Assembly (NCBI GenBank): GCA_020342235.1
Contig: CP073215.1
Span: 930,001 to 994,000 of the forward strand
Direction of reading: 5' to 3'
Source: Saccharomycopsis phalli
Lineage: Eukaryota > Ascomycota > Saccharomycetes > Ascoideales > Saccharomycopsidaceae
Length of the DNA: 64,000 bases
The position numbers and the translations under genes are program-made. Below are positions 7,870 through 17,139 of this stretch, in pieces (the stretch's first letter is position 1; the number at the start of each line of letters is the position of its first letter). The notes beneath the pieces were generated by a model. That model searched no databases, was not told where the DNA came from, and saw only the letters and a list, made by a program, of their open reading frames with translations.

Positions 7870-10467
7870 ATGATCGATATCGCCAAGTTTATCGAATACA
7901 AGGAAAAAGTCAACCCCGACTTTGCCTGCGAAAACCTCTTGGCGGCCCTAGAAAAGTCGCTCACCAGGGACAAAAAGAAGGGCGGCAGAGCCACTAGAAG
8001 AATGGTCTACCCATTCGACCTCGACATTGAATTATCCTCATGGAAGTTCAACGAGTGGGACTACAGCGCAAAAAACGTCTCCTTGCCCACAATGGCCCGC
8101 GGCTTGTTCACCTCCAACGACCGTATCATGGTCAGAGGATACGACAAGTTTTTCAACGTCGACGAGGTCAAAAGTACGACATTGGACTCTCTCAGGGCCA
8201 ACACCAAGGGCCCGTACGAAGTCACATTGAAGACAAACGGCTGCATTATTCTCATCTCGGCGTTGAAAGACGGATCGTTGATTGTCACCTCAAAACACTC
8301 CACGGGGCATCGTGCTGACCTGGAAAAGAACCATGCTTTGCAAGGAAAAATCATCCTCGAAAAGCAATTGAAAGACTTGGGCATCGATCCACACGACTTT
8401 GGCAAGATTCTACACCAGCTAAATGCAACTGCAGTTGCAGAGTACTGTGATGACGACTTCGAGGAGCATGTCATTGCGTACCCACAGGAAGACAGCGGAT
8501 TGTACTTGCACTCGTTGAACTTCAATTCTCCCGTGTTTATGTGCTACCCGTTTTCCTACGTCAGCGAGTTTTCCCATGCGTTTGGCTTCAAGAAAACCGA
8601 CTACTTTGTGGAGTCCGATTTTGACAGGTTGTTGGAGTACCTCAACAAATCCGCAGAGACCGGCACTTACAACGGTACAGAGGTCGAGGGATTTGTGATT
8701 AGATGCCATGACCAGCATGGGAAAAACCTCTTGTGGAAGTTCAAGTTCGAGGAGCCGTACTTGATGTACCGCACCTGGAGAGAGGGGTGCAAGATGTTGT
8801 GCCGCACCGGAGACTTGACCGACCCAAAGTTTAAACGGTTCAACAAGACCACAATGGACTACTTGCGTTTCTGTGACCCGATCCTCAAGGAGAATCCGCT
8901 TCTTGCCTCGTACTATGTCAGTGGGCATGGTATCGTGGACTTGAGAAAGTTGTACTTGAGCCATACCGGAAAGCAAGGAATGGAAATCGCACAGGGCAGT
9001 GCCATCAATGCCAATGACGAAAATTTGAAGCACGACGTCGATCAGTTGGTGAAGAAATTGGCCATGGTTCACTTGGACATTGAGCCTTTGCCAGTGGAAG
9101 ACTTTGACGTGATAACAAAGTACGTGATTGTGCCTATTGCCACCATTGGGTGCGGCAAAACCACAGTATCATTGACCTTGGCGGACTTGTTTGGATGGGG
9201 GACCGTACAGAATGACAACCTTGGTAAGACTGGGGTGAAGAATCGGTTTGAGAAATTGTGCTTGAATTATTTGGCAGGGAATACCGATTCGTTGAAGGAA
9301 GAGAACCTCAATGATCCCAACACTAAAGAGACATCTGACTTTTTAAAGAACAATGTGGTGATTGCCGACCGAAACAATCACATGTTCAGAGAGAGAACGG
9401 CAATCATCGAGAACTTTCTTCTGATGCAGCACCAAATCTTGCCCAAGGAGTACCAGGGGAGACAAAAAAAGTACAACTTCAAGTTTGTGGCGTTCAATTT
9501 CTTGGACATGCCACACAAATCAAAGGACGTGGTGGCAAAGAAGGTATGGAACATCACCCATGATCGGATCGTTTCGCGAGGAGACAACCACCAGAGTATA
9601 AAGGTCGAGGCCAATGGCATTGAAACAGTCAACAAGGTCATGAATGGGTTCATTTCAAGATTCCAGAACATTCAGCCAGACAAGTACCCAGACAATCAGT
9701 TTGACTTGGTGATTGACTTGGATATCTTCCAGGAGAACAGTTCGAGAAAAAACGTGGACACCGTGATAAAGTCGTTGCACAAGAAATTTCCAGATATTTT
9801 CCACGGACAACTACCTACCAGCCAGGAAATAGATGCAGCTTTTGAAAAGGCGTTGCGCTACAAGCCGCTGTTTGTCAAGACGTTTAAAAAAGATCAAAAG
9901 AGCACCAAAGGAACCCCAGGAAAGGGCGGGAAAAAGGCAAACCAGAAAAATGAAAAAAAGACAAACCAGAAAGCTGAAAAAATCATGTATTTTGGATTGA
10001 AAGTACCAGACGCAAGTGCATTAATTGACAAGGTGGAAGCATTGCTCAACCAGAGCCAGGCCTCAGACTCGTTATATTTCCAACTAAAGAAAGATTCGCG
10101 AATCCAAAAGGAATTCCATGTGACATTGTGCCATATCAACAGCCAAGGTGATTCAAGTATCATGAAACTGTACAATGACCAAGTGAAGGTGACAACCGGG
10201 CAACAGACGGTGGTAAAGGAAAATGCAGCGACTGTACAATTGGAGTCATTGTTATGGGACGATAAATGTGTGTGTGTGACAATCAAGCCATTGGAATTGC
10301 CAACTACAAACGAACACTTGCACATTACCATTGGCACTGAAGCAAGCACTCGGCCAATGTATTCAAACACTTTGATAGGGAAGCTGCAAAAGAAAGATCC
10401 AACTGTTCACAGCTTGGCGTTTCATGATGAGTCTATCCCGAACCTATCATTGGTGGCATTCAAATAG
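7870..10467 (+). CDS. TRL1: tRNA ligase, trifunctional
   Basis: The 865-residue enzyme joins tRNA halves after intron removal and also ligates HAC1-type mRNA in the unfolded protein response. Three domains are visible. The N-terminal adenylyltransferase has KTNG with catalytic Lys121. The central GTP-dependent polynucleotide kinase has a P-loop, GCGKTT, near residue 430. The C-terminal cyclic phosphodiesterase has two H-x-T motifs (FHVTL near 748 and LHITI near 817). The kinase and phosphodiesterase domains are joined by a Lys-rich linker (about 675-705), which is common in fungal Trl1. The length and domain order fit the family. Start: first ATG, giving MIDIAKFIEY. Confidence 0.97.
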   Translation: MIDIAKFIEYKEKVNPDFACENLLAALEKSLTRDKKKGGRATRRMVYPFDLDIELSSWKFNEWDYSAKNVSLPTMARGLFTSNDRIMVRGYDKFFNVDEVKSTTLDSLRANTKGPYEVTLKTNGCIILISALKDGSLIVTSKHSTGHRADLEKNHALQGKIILEKQLKDLGIDPHDFGKILHQLNATAVAEYCDDDFEEHVIAYPQEDSGLYLHSLNFNSPVFMCYPFSYVSEFSHAFGFKKTDYFVESDFDRLLEYLNKSAETGTYNGTEVEGFVIRCHDQHGKNLLWKFKFEEPYLMYRTWREGCKMLCRTGDLTDPKFKRFNKTTMDYLRFCDPILKENPLLASYYVSGHGIVDLRKLYLSHTGKQGMEIAQGSAINANDENLKHDVDQLVKKLAMVHLDIEPLPVEDFDVITKYVIVPIATIGCGKTTVSLTLADLFGWGTVQNDNLGKTGVKNRFEKLCLNYLAGNTDSLKEENLNDPNTKETSDFLKNNVVIADRNNHMFRERTAIIENFLLMQHQILPKEYQGRQKKYNFKFVAFNFLDMPHKSKDVVAKKVWNITHDRIVSRGDNHQSIKVEANGIETVNKVMNGFISRFQNIQPDKYPDNQFDLVIDLDIFQENSSRKNVDTVIKSLHKKFPDIFHGQLPTSQEIDAAFEKALRYKPLFVKTFKKDQKSTKGTPGKGGKKANQKNEKKTNQKAEKIMYFGLKVPDASALIDKVEALLNQSQASDSLYFQLKKDSRIQKEFHVTLCHINSQGDSSIMKLYNDQVKVTTGQQTVVKENAATVQLESLLWDDKCVCVTIKPLELPTTNEHLHITIGTEASTRPMYSNTLIGKLQKKDPTVHSLAFHDESIPNLSLVAFK

Positions 10468-10523
10468 ATTGGCGAATGAAATTAATAAAAATGTACCTTG
10501 AACATGTAGTGAGCGTAGCATTG

Positions 10524-10533
10524 GTCACGTGAC
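10524..10533. promoter_or_regulatory. Palindromic E-box GTCACGTGAC before CWC22
   Basis: A perfect 10-bp palindrome lies about 40 bp upstream of the CWC22 ATG, in a gap of only 105 bp after TRL1. It matches the Cbf1 consensus. Its position near the likely transcription start is notable. Confidence 0.45.
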
Positions 10534-10572
10534 TGTGATATTTGACGGAAATGATCAAAAGATTTCAATGAG

Positions 10573-12291
10573 ATGATTGATGGGCAACAGAAGCAGGCGT
10601 GGATCCAGAGTAAAAAGAAGATCAATAGTTTATTGAATAAACTTAGTCAGGATAATATTCGGTATATTGTTGTTGAATTGTTGAAGGTGAATTTGGTAAG
10701 ATTTAGGGGTGTATTGGTGGACAAAATTCTTAAGCAGCAATATGAATTTGAGAGTTATAGTGAAATCTACAGCAGTTTGATTTGTGTGGTTAACTCAAAG
10801 GTACCTGAGGTTGGAGAATTGTTGGCTACTCGGCTAGTTATTTTGTTTCGAAGATATTACAAGGCCAATGACAAAAAAGGCTTGACTAGAGTATTGGTAT
10901 TTTTGAGCAAGCTAATGAACTACCAGGTGATAAATGAGGTGTTGATATTTCAGTTATTGTTGCTATTTTTGAATGACGCCACTATGACCAATGATTCCGT
11001 GGAATTGACAATTATTTTATTGAGCCATACTGGAAAGTTTCTCACTGACAACAATATTAATGTGATGAATAAGATGTTTGAGAAGTTGCGAGAGATTTTA
11101 ATCAATTATAAGGAATTGAACAAGAAGAACCAGTTTGCTATTGAGGAATTGTTCAAGTTGCAAGCCAATGGTTTTGCCGGGTATCCAATTATTACCAATG
11201 AGAAGTTGGATTTGGTGGATGAAGACGACTTGGTGACACAAGTGGTTGAGTTGGATAGCAAGGGATTAAAATATGAAAGCAATTTGGATGAATATGTATT
11301 TGATGATGACTATGAAGCGCAAGAAACTGCATATTTTGACCAAGTGGGAAGGCCCGAAGAAGTGCAAAAGGTACAAGTGGAGGCACAAGAAATAGAAGAG
11401 GAAGCACAAGAGATGCAGGAGGAGGTACAGGAGGAGGCTGAAGAAAAAATCACCATCAAGGATATGACGGAGACGAACTTGATTAATTTTCAAAAGACTG
11501 TGTACTTGACAATCATGTCGTCCATGAGTTCCGATGAGGCAGTCCACAAGTTGCTCAAATTGGATATTCCAGGTATCAAGACACGCACAGAGAGCTCTGA
11601 GTTCCAGGAGAAGTTAATTGAGATTATCATCAAGTCGTCGTCGATGGAGAAGTCATTTTCGAAGTTCCATTCGTTGATTGGCTCTAAATTATGTGCTATG
11701 TCTGTGCTGTGGCACCGATCGTTTGTTGAGCAGTTCAAGTCGAGCTACGACATGTGTCATTTACTAAAGTCTGGTCAGTTGCGGAATGTGGGTAAGTTTT
11801 GGGGATTCCAGTTGGCGTCTGATGTGTTGTCATACGAGGTGTTTGAAGGGGTGAAGTTGACGCAGGAGACGACGAATTCTGCACAAAGAGTGATGATTAA
11901 GATTATCTTTGAGACTCTAGTGGAGAATCTTGGTACGGTGAAGCTCCGTGAGATATTGAAGGATGAACTTGTTGAGAGGCAAGTGAGTGGGGTTTTCCCG
12001 GTTGAAGAGGATGACGATGATTTTGTGGAGGATTTGAGGTTTAGCATTAACTTTTTTACGGCGATTGGGTTGGGTGTGTTGACGGAGAATATGAGACGGG
12101 AGTTGGAAGATGCGCAAGAGAGGGAGCGAAGAGAGGAGGATGCACAAGAGAAGGAGCGAAGAGAGGAGGATGCACAAGAGAAGGAGCGAGGAGAGGAGAA
12201 TGCATACGAGAAGGAGCGAAGAGAGGAGGATGGCGATGAGAGGAAAAGAGTGGGGGAGGATGATGGCCCAAGGAAACGGCACAAGCAGTGA
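10573..12291 (+). CDS. CWC22: Pre-mRNA splicing factor CWC22 (MIF4G plus MA3)
   Basis: The 572-residue protein has an all-helical MIF4G domain in its first ~190 residues (FRGVLVDKILKQQ, GLTRVLVFLSKLMNYQV). An acidic linker rich in Glu and Gln follows. An MA3 domain at about 295-450 starts NLINFQKTVYLTIMSSMSSDEAVHKLL. This is the Cwc22 architecture: a spliceosome component that stabilises Prp2 action and, in animals, recruits eIF4A3. The C-terminus carries a 10-residue tandem repeat (AQEKERREED) encoded by four 30-bp units at 12109-12228, then a basic tail ending RKRHKQ. The gene starts only 105 bp after TRL1 on the same strand, with an E-box between. Confidence 0.9.
   Translation: MIDGQQKQAWIQSKKKINSLLNKLSQDNIRYIVVELLKVNLVRFRGVLVDKILKQQYEFESYSEIYSSLICVVNSKVPEVGELLATRLVILFRRYYKANDKKGLTRVLVFLSKLMNYQVINEVLIFQLLLLFLNDATMTNDSVELTIILLSHTGKFLTDNNINVMNKMFEKLREILINYKELNKKNQFAIEELFKLQANGFAGYPIITNEKLDLVDEDDLVTQVVELDSKGLKYESNLDEYVFDDDYEAQETAYFDQVGRPEEVQKVQVEAQEIEEEAQEMQEEVQEEAEEKITIKDMTETNLINFQKTVYLTIMSSMSSDEAVHKLLKLDIPGIKTRTESSEFQEKLIEIIIKSSSMEKSFSKFHSLIGSKLCAMSVLWHRSFVEQFKSSYDMCHLLKSGQLRNVGKFWGFQLASDVLSYEVFEGVKLTQETTNSAQRVMIKIIFETLVENLGTVKLREILKDELVERQVSGVFPVEEDDDDFVEDLRFSINFFTAIGLGVLTENMRRELEDAQERERREEDAQEKERREEDAQEKERGEENAYEKERREEDGDERKRVGEDDGPRKRHKQ
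12109..12228 (+). repeat. In-frame 30-bp repeat in CWC22, four copies
   Basis: The unit begins GATGCACAAGAGAAGGAGCG and encodes DAQEKERREE. Four copies, differing at a few bases, form the charged C-terminal tail of the protein. Confidence 0.9.
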
Positions 12292-12541
12292 GTGGAAAAG
12301 GCGAGATATGTAATGGACCTTGATGGTCAATGGGAGGTAATGGAAGAGGAATTGTACAATTGAGCAGAGATGTATGGCGGATGTTGATGGCGATGTTAGT
12401 GATTACGCAAGTGTATTGACAAGAATGTTGAAGCGAGGTGGTGATGTGAAAGGAGCAGGTAGACTGGCAAGGAGATTTTGTGAGTTTATGGTATAGTAGT
12501 GTAGAAATATGACAGTAATGGTGAAGGTAGGATGATATTAT

Positions 12542-12684
12542 GGTAGGATATTATGGTAGGATATTATGGTAGGATATTATGGTAGGATATTATGGTAGGA
12601 TATTATGGTAGGATATTATGGTAGGATATTATGGTAGGATATTATGGTAGGATATTATGGTAGGATATTATGGTAGGATATTAT
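12542..12684. repeat. 13-bp minisatellite GGTAGGATATTAT, 11 copies
   Basis: Eleven essentially perfect units run head to tail, with one partly degenerate unit before them. The uniformity suggests recent expansion. Confidence 0.95.
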
Positions 12685-12780
12685 GATAGTAGTGAAGAAC
12701 AATAGTATAGAATAGTAGTGATATAGAACAATAGTAGAATAGTATAGCAGTATATGATAGAATAGATGATAGAATGTTAT

Positions 12781-12888
12781 GTTAGATGTTATGTTAGATG
12801 TTATGTTAGATGGTATGTTAGATGGTATGTTAGATGGTATGTTAGATGGTATGTCAGATGGTATGTCAGATGTTATGTTAGATGTTAT
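12781..12888. repeat. 12-bp minisatellite GTTAGATGTTAT, nine copies
   Basis: Nine units vary at two positions (GTTAGATG or GTCAGATG; GTAT or TTAT). The variants are grouped along the array, as expected from unequal exchange. Confidence 0.95.
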
Positions 12889-12975
12889 GTTATATTATTA
12901 TGTAGAATAGTGTTATGTTGGATGTAATAGCATGAGTTGCGCTAGTACCGGGCGTAGCTACGTTGGCGGAGTGCA

Positions 12976-12981
12976 CACGTG
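12976..12981. promoter_or_regulatory. E-box CACGTG 44 bp upstream of SLA1
   Basis: CACGTGAC lies close to the SLA1 start codon, at almost the same distance as the E-box before CWC22. Binding by Cbf1 or another bHLH factor is inferred. Confidence 0.35.
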
Positions 12982-13024
12982 ACTGCATACCCCTATCACG
13001 AATGTGAATTTCCACTCGTCAGCA

Positions 13025-16000
13025 ATGTCGTACCTAGGAGTGTACCAGGCGGTTTTTGCATACACTGCTGCGACAGTCGACGAGCTTACGATAGAAGAGA
13101 ACGATGTGTTGTACATCCTTGAGAAGTCGACCACCGATGAGTGGTGGAAGGTGAAGAAGCGGATGGTGGGGTCTGATGTGGAGGAGCCGGTGGGACTTGT
13201 GCCGCTGACGTACATTGAGCCGGTGAAGCCGATGGGCGGCGCGGTGGCGTTGTATGACTACACCAAACAGACCGACGAGGAGATTTCGTTCCGTGACGGC
13301 GAGCGGTTTGAGGTGTATGACACGTCGGACGTGGACTGGCTTCTTGTGTCCAAGGGCCTGGAGTATGGGTTTGTGCCGGCCAACTACGTGGAGATGGAGA
13401 CGAGCGCAAAGGCGCCGCCGGCAAAGCCCGTTGTCATCCGGCACGAGGATGCGGCGCGGGAGGAAGAGGAGCCGCCGCGGAAGCCGAAGCGGCCCAACGG
13501 TGCGGCGCGGGACCGGGTCACCAACGACAGCGTGCCGCGGGTCGAGGTGCACCGGAACAGCAACGACGTGGAGGAGGAGCCAAAGTACCGGGCGCAGGCC
13601 AGTGGGATTTTCACCTGGAGCGTGGCCGAGGTGGAAGGCAAGAAGAAGAAGAAGATGACGTTGGGAGTTGGTGCAGGCAAGGTGTTTTTGAACCCGGACC
13701 TGCTGACGAGCGGCAGCCCGCGCAATTGGAAGGCCGAGAACTTGATTTCGTTCTCGGCCGAGAAGAAGCACGTGTTCCTTGACTTCAAGCTGCCGCTGGC
13801 GTCGATCGAGCTCCATGTGGGGTCCAAGGACACTGCCCAGGAGATTCTCTCGTTGTTGGGCGACATCTCCGGCGCAATCTCCGCGCTGGCTTTGGACGAG
13901 ATCAAGGCCGCGTCCCGGCCCACTGCCAATGGGTTCCGCACCGGGCAGATGATGTTCAATTTTTTGGCACAGAACCCCGACGAGTTGGACTGCAAGGAGG
14001 GCGACTTGGTGTATGTTGTCAATGAGAAAAAGTCTCCTGACTGGTGGCTTGTTGAGAACATTGACACTGGCAAGCGGGGCGTGGTTCCTTCGACGTATGT
14101 CAATACTGGTGACGATAGTCATGGGTACGGGCTCCAGGAGGCGAAGCGAAATGGCAAGCGGGAGAAGCGGGAGAGACGGGACGAGAGAAGGGACGAGAGA
14201 AGGGACGAGAGACGAGACGAGAGACGAGACGAGAGACGGGAGGTGCGCAAGTCGGACGAGCCGAAGCGCAGCAAGAGCAAGAGCAAGTCCAAGCCAAACC
14301 CAAACAAAGTGCGCACGTGGGAAGACCGCAGCGGGTCGTTTACCGTGGAGGCCGAGTTCTTGCGCTGTGTCGAGGGCAAGATCCACTTGCACAAGTACAA
14401 TGGCGTGAAGATTGCAGTGGCTGCCGACAAGTTGTGTGCTGCAGACTTGGACTATGTCGAGCGGGTCACGGGGGCGTCCTTGGAGAAGTATCGGCCAAAG
14501 GAGCGGCTGAGAGAGAAGCTGAGGGAGAGGGAGAGGGAGAGAGAGAGGGAGAGGGAGAGGGAGAGAGAAAGAGAGAGAGAAAGAGACCGTGAAAGAGACC
14601 GTGAAAGAGACCGCGAAAGAGACCGCGACCGCAAGCGCAAACTGGAAAAAGAACGCTACGACTGGTTTGAGTTCTTCCTCAACTGCGGCGTCGACTTGAA
14701 CCAGTGCCAGCGATACACCCTCAACTTCGAGCGCGAGCAGTTGGACGAGTCCTCGCTCGAGGACTTAAACGCCAGCTTGATGCGCAGCTTGGGGCTCCGC
14801 GAGGGCGACATTCTCCGGTGCATGAAGTTCTTGGACAACAAGTTTGGCCGCACCAGGGCCGACGAGCAAAAACCCGCGCCAGTGGCGCCAAGCATCGACG
14901 CCAAGGCCTTGAACGGCACCGACGACGATGCATGGACCATCAAGCCTGCTGCCAAGACCGAAGCCAAGCCCGAAGCCAAGCCAGAGACCAAGCCGCCAAA
15001 GCAAATCAACGGGTCGCTCCAAGACTTGATCGACCTCAAGCCATTGCCGGCCAACGAGCCCGCAGTGCCTCCTTTGCAGCCTTCCTCCATCCCGTTGGGC
15101 CTGCAAAAAACCGGCTCCTCCGTCAACTTGCCTGCGCAAAAGACCGGCTCCAGCTTGAGACTGCAGCGCACAGGCGGCATCCAGCCGTTGGATCCGTTCA
15201 AAACTGGAGGCCACAACATCTTGCCTGTGGCAACTGGCGCACCTGTCATTCTTCCATATGCCACTGGCGGCGCATCCGTCATTGTACCAGTGCAAACCAT
15301 GCAGCCGGTGCTCATTAGCCAACCAACGACCACTTTTGGCACCACCACCGGGTCCATGGTTCCGCTCCAGCCAATTGTCACTGGAGGAATTGCCGCAGTC
15401 CGCACGGGTATTCTGACGATTCAGACAATTCCAACGGGTGGGGTTGCTGTTCAAACGATCCCAACTGGTGGGGTCGTTCCAACTGGTGGGGTTGTTCCAG
15501 TCACCAGCTTCTCCACTGGAATCCAGGTGGGCAACACCGGTGTTCAGCCATTTCAGCCACAGAGCACGTTTGGCCAGCAAATCACTGGTGGAGTGGCTCA
15601 AAACTTTGGCCAGTCTGCAGTTCCTCAGAACTCATTTGGACAATCTGCGGTTCCTCAAAACTCATTTGGACAATCTGCGGTTCCTCAAAACTCATTTGGA
15701 CAACAAATCACGGGTGGAGTGCCTCAGAACTCATTTGGACAGCAAGTCACCGGCGGAGTGCCTCAGAATTCGTTTGGCCAGTTTGCCCCACAAAACACAT
15801 TTGGCCAGTCATTCACCGGACAGCCTCAGACATCGTTTGGAGCAGTCAACAACCTCACCAACGCGTTCCAGAACACCTCGCTCCAGACTGGATTGCAGCA
15901 AGGGGTAAACAGTTTGGACATGTTGAAGAATTTGCAGCAACAGCAGCAGCAACAACAGCTCCAGCAGCAACAGATCCAGCAACAGCAACAACAGCTCCAG

Positions 16001-16258
16001 CTCCAGCAACAGCAGCAACAGCTCCAGCAACAGCAACAGTTTGGACAGCCTTTCCAAAACAGCCTCTTTGGCTCGTCGGCTTCCCAGTTTGGCCAACCGC
16101 AAACTTCCTTCACTCCAACCTTGACTTCCCAGCCTACGGGATTCGGGTTTGGTAATGCGCCAAATACCTCGTTCGGTAACCAGGGTATCCAGACCCAGGC
16201 TACTGGCCGCGGCGCTAGCTTGGCGAATGCCACCCCAGACAATCCGTTTGGGTTTTAG
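13025..16258 (+). CDS. SLA1: Endocytic adaptor SLA1 (three SH3 domains, SHD1, SHD2)
   Basis: The 1077-residue protein links cargo, clathrin and Las17 at cortical actin patches. In order: SH3-1 (about 4-68, GVYQAVFAYTA), SH3-2 (about 76-130, AVALYDYT) and SH3-3 (about 310-365, WWLVENIDTGKRGVVPSTYV). SHD1 (about 430-490), which binds NPFxD cargo, and the SAM-like SHD2 (about 545-612, WFEFFLNCGVDL) follow. The tail holds PTGG and QNSFGQ repeats and a polyglutamine stretch (about 970-1010). Two Arg/acidic repeats flank SHD1: RRDE before it and RERE/RDRE after it. I chose the second in-frame ATG because MSYLGVYQAVFAY matches the family start. The codon at 13204 is CTG, where the SH3 consensus has Ser (VPSTY). 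Confidence 0.95.
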   Translation: MSYLGVYQAVFAYTAATVDELTIEENDVLYILEKSTTDEWWKVKKRMVGSDVEEPVGLVPLTYIEPVKPMGGAVALYDYTKQTDEEISFRDGERFEVYDTSDVDWLLVSKGLEYGFVPANYVEMETSAKAPPAKPVVIRHEDAAREEEEPPRKPKRPNGAARDRVTNDSVPRVEVHRNSNDVEEEPKYRAQASGIFTWSVAEVEGKKKKKMTLGVGAGKVFLNPDLLTSGSPRNWKAENLISFSAEKKHVFLDFKLPLASIELHVGSKDTAQEILSLLGDISGAISALALDEIKAASRPTANGFRTGQMMFNFLAQNPDELDCKEGDLVYVVNEKKSPDWWLVENIDTGKRGVVPSTYVNTGDDSHGYGLQEAKRNGKREKRERRDERRDERRDERRDERRDERREVRKSDEPKRSKSKSKSKPNPNKVRTWEDRSGSFTVEAEFLRCVEGKIHLHKYNGVKIAVAADKLCAADLDYVERVTGASLEKYRPKERLREKLRERERERERERERERERERERDRERDRERDRERDRDRKRKLEKERYDWFEFFLNCGVDLNQCQRYTLNFEREQLDESSLEDLNASLMRSLGLREGDILRCMKFLDNKFGRTRADEQKPAPVAPSIDAKALNGTDDDAWTIKPAAKTEAKPEAKPETKPPKQINGSLQDLIDLKPLPANEPAVPPLQPSSIPLGLQKTGSSVNLPAQKTGSSLRLQRTGGIQPLDPFKTGGHNILPVATGAPVILPYATGGASVIVPVQTMQPVLISQPTTTFGTTTGSMVPLQPIVTGGIAAVRTGILTIQTIPTGGVAVQTIPTGGVVPTGGVVPVTSFSTGIQVGNTGVQPFQPQSTFGQQITGGVAQNFGQSAVPQNSFGQSAVPQNSFGQSAVPQNSFGQQITGGVPQNSFGQQVTGGVPQNSFGQFAPQNTFGQSFTGQPQTSFGAVNNLTNAFQNTSLQTGLQQGVNSLDMLKNLQQQQQQQQLQQQQIQQQQQQLQLQQQQQQLQQQQQFGQPFQNSLFGSSASQFGQPQTSFTPTLTSQPTGFGFGNAPNTSFGNQGIQTQATGRGASLANATPDNPFGF
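14173..14242 (+). repeat. In-frame RRDE repeat in SLA1
   Basis: GACGAGAGAAGG and GACGAGAGACGA units of 12 bp encode about five RRDE tetrapeptides between SH3-3 and SHD1. Confidence 0.85.
14520..14630 (+). repeat. In-frame RERE/RDRE tract in SLA1
   Basis: Short GAGAGGGA units of 6-12 bp encode a strictly alternating Arg/Glu then Arg/Asp stretch of about 37 residues between SHD1 and the SAM-like domain. It may form a single charged helix. Confidence 0.85.
15935..16040 (+). repeat. CAG/CAA tract encoding polyglutamine in SLA1
   Basis: Mixed CAG and CAA codons interrupted by CTC or ATC encode Gln-rich residues 970-1005 (QQLQQQ units). Confidence 0.9.
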
Positions 16259-16562
16259 AAAATAGATTGATAATACAAGTGACATGCAAAATGTAGACTG
16301 TTGGTATGCACTGTGGACTGTGGCGTGGGACGGGTGCGATTCGGAGAAATATATCCTGTGGATATTACTGTATATATGTTGTTTGGCAACGGTGCGAATT
16401 GCTAGTCTGACGGTACAACATGAATTATTGGCATTTCGCAACTGAAGTAGGCATAGTGAGATACGAAGTATAAGTTTGTAGATGTACAGTTTCATACGTT
16501 CAATGGTTACAGCAAATCAGCTGAATGAGATTTAGGCTGAGTTTAAGATTTGCCTTTGGCCA

Positions 16563-16631
16563 TCAACAAATGAGTTTGGTTAAAATCAACAAATGAGTTT
16601 GGTTAAAATCAACAAATGAGTTTGGCTAAAA
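16563..16631. repeat. 23-bp repeat, three copies
   Basis: TCAACAAATGAGTTTGGTTA plus AAA is present three times in tandem, with one base change in the last copy. Confidence 0.9.
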
Positions 16632-16980
16632 TTATAAACACTAGGTAGTGAGATTACAGTGGATTACAGAGGGACAACAGTCTAGTAGCACTGTATTTTT
16701 TTTTTTTAATTATATTTATACAAGGCTATATCTATACTACGTTCCAGAGGAGATTTATACTTTGTCGTCCAAGACAAAGGACGGTGTTGTTATGTAGTCG
16801 TCGAAAGAAGACTCTGAGACAGATAGACCTTTCACTAGAGCTGGTGAATATGTAAATTAATGGGCATTGGAGGGGCAATAGCTTTCGCCTAGATAGCACA
16901 GTCTTGAATCAATCTAATATCATGTCTGACATGACAGTCTAAAATTATAACCTAACACAGTCTATTAGTCTGACATATAA

Positions 16981-17044
16981 TATCATCCATATCTAATATC
17001 ATCCATATCTAATATCATCCATATCTAATATCATCCATATCTAA
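16981..17044. repeat. 16-bp minisatellite TATCATCCATATCTAA, four copies
   Basis: Four exact units are followed by degenerate ATCATCCA derivatives to about 17085, just downstream of NUO24. Confidence 0.9.
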
Positions 17045-17139
17045 CATCATCCATATCATCCACCATCCATATCATCCACCATCCCGTCACATACGCAACC
17101 TGTCTACATCACTTTACACAGTTATCCTCTTATATGCAG

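Larger units (their letters stand above)
12292..13024. other. CWC22-SLA1 intergenic region with two minisatellites
   Basis: The ~730 bases are T/A/G-rich on the plus strand and hold a 13-bp array (12542-12684) and a 12-bp array (12781-12888) with degenerate AATAGTA-rich sequence between. The last ~100 bases before SLA1 are non-repetitive and contain CACGTG at 12976-12981. No gene is seen. Confidence 0.8.
16259..17139. other. SLA1-NUO24 convergent intergenic region
   Basis: These ~880 bases between two stop codons hold a 23-bp repeat (three copies, 16563-16631), a T-run near 16697, a stretch at 16664-16783 resembling part of the 38.8 kb region, and a 16-bp array (16981-17044). No gene is supported. 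Confidence 0.7.

Noticed and set aside
13034-14392. 452-codon minus-strand frame opposite SLA1
   Set aside because: Antisense of a confidently identified gene; composition follows the GC-rich third positions.
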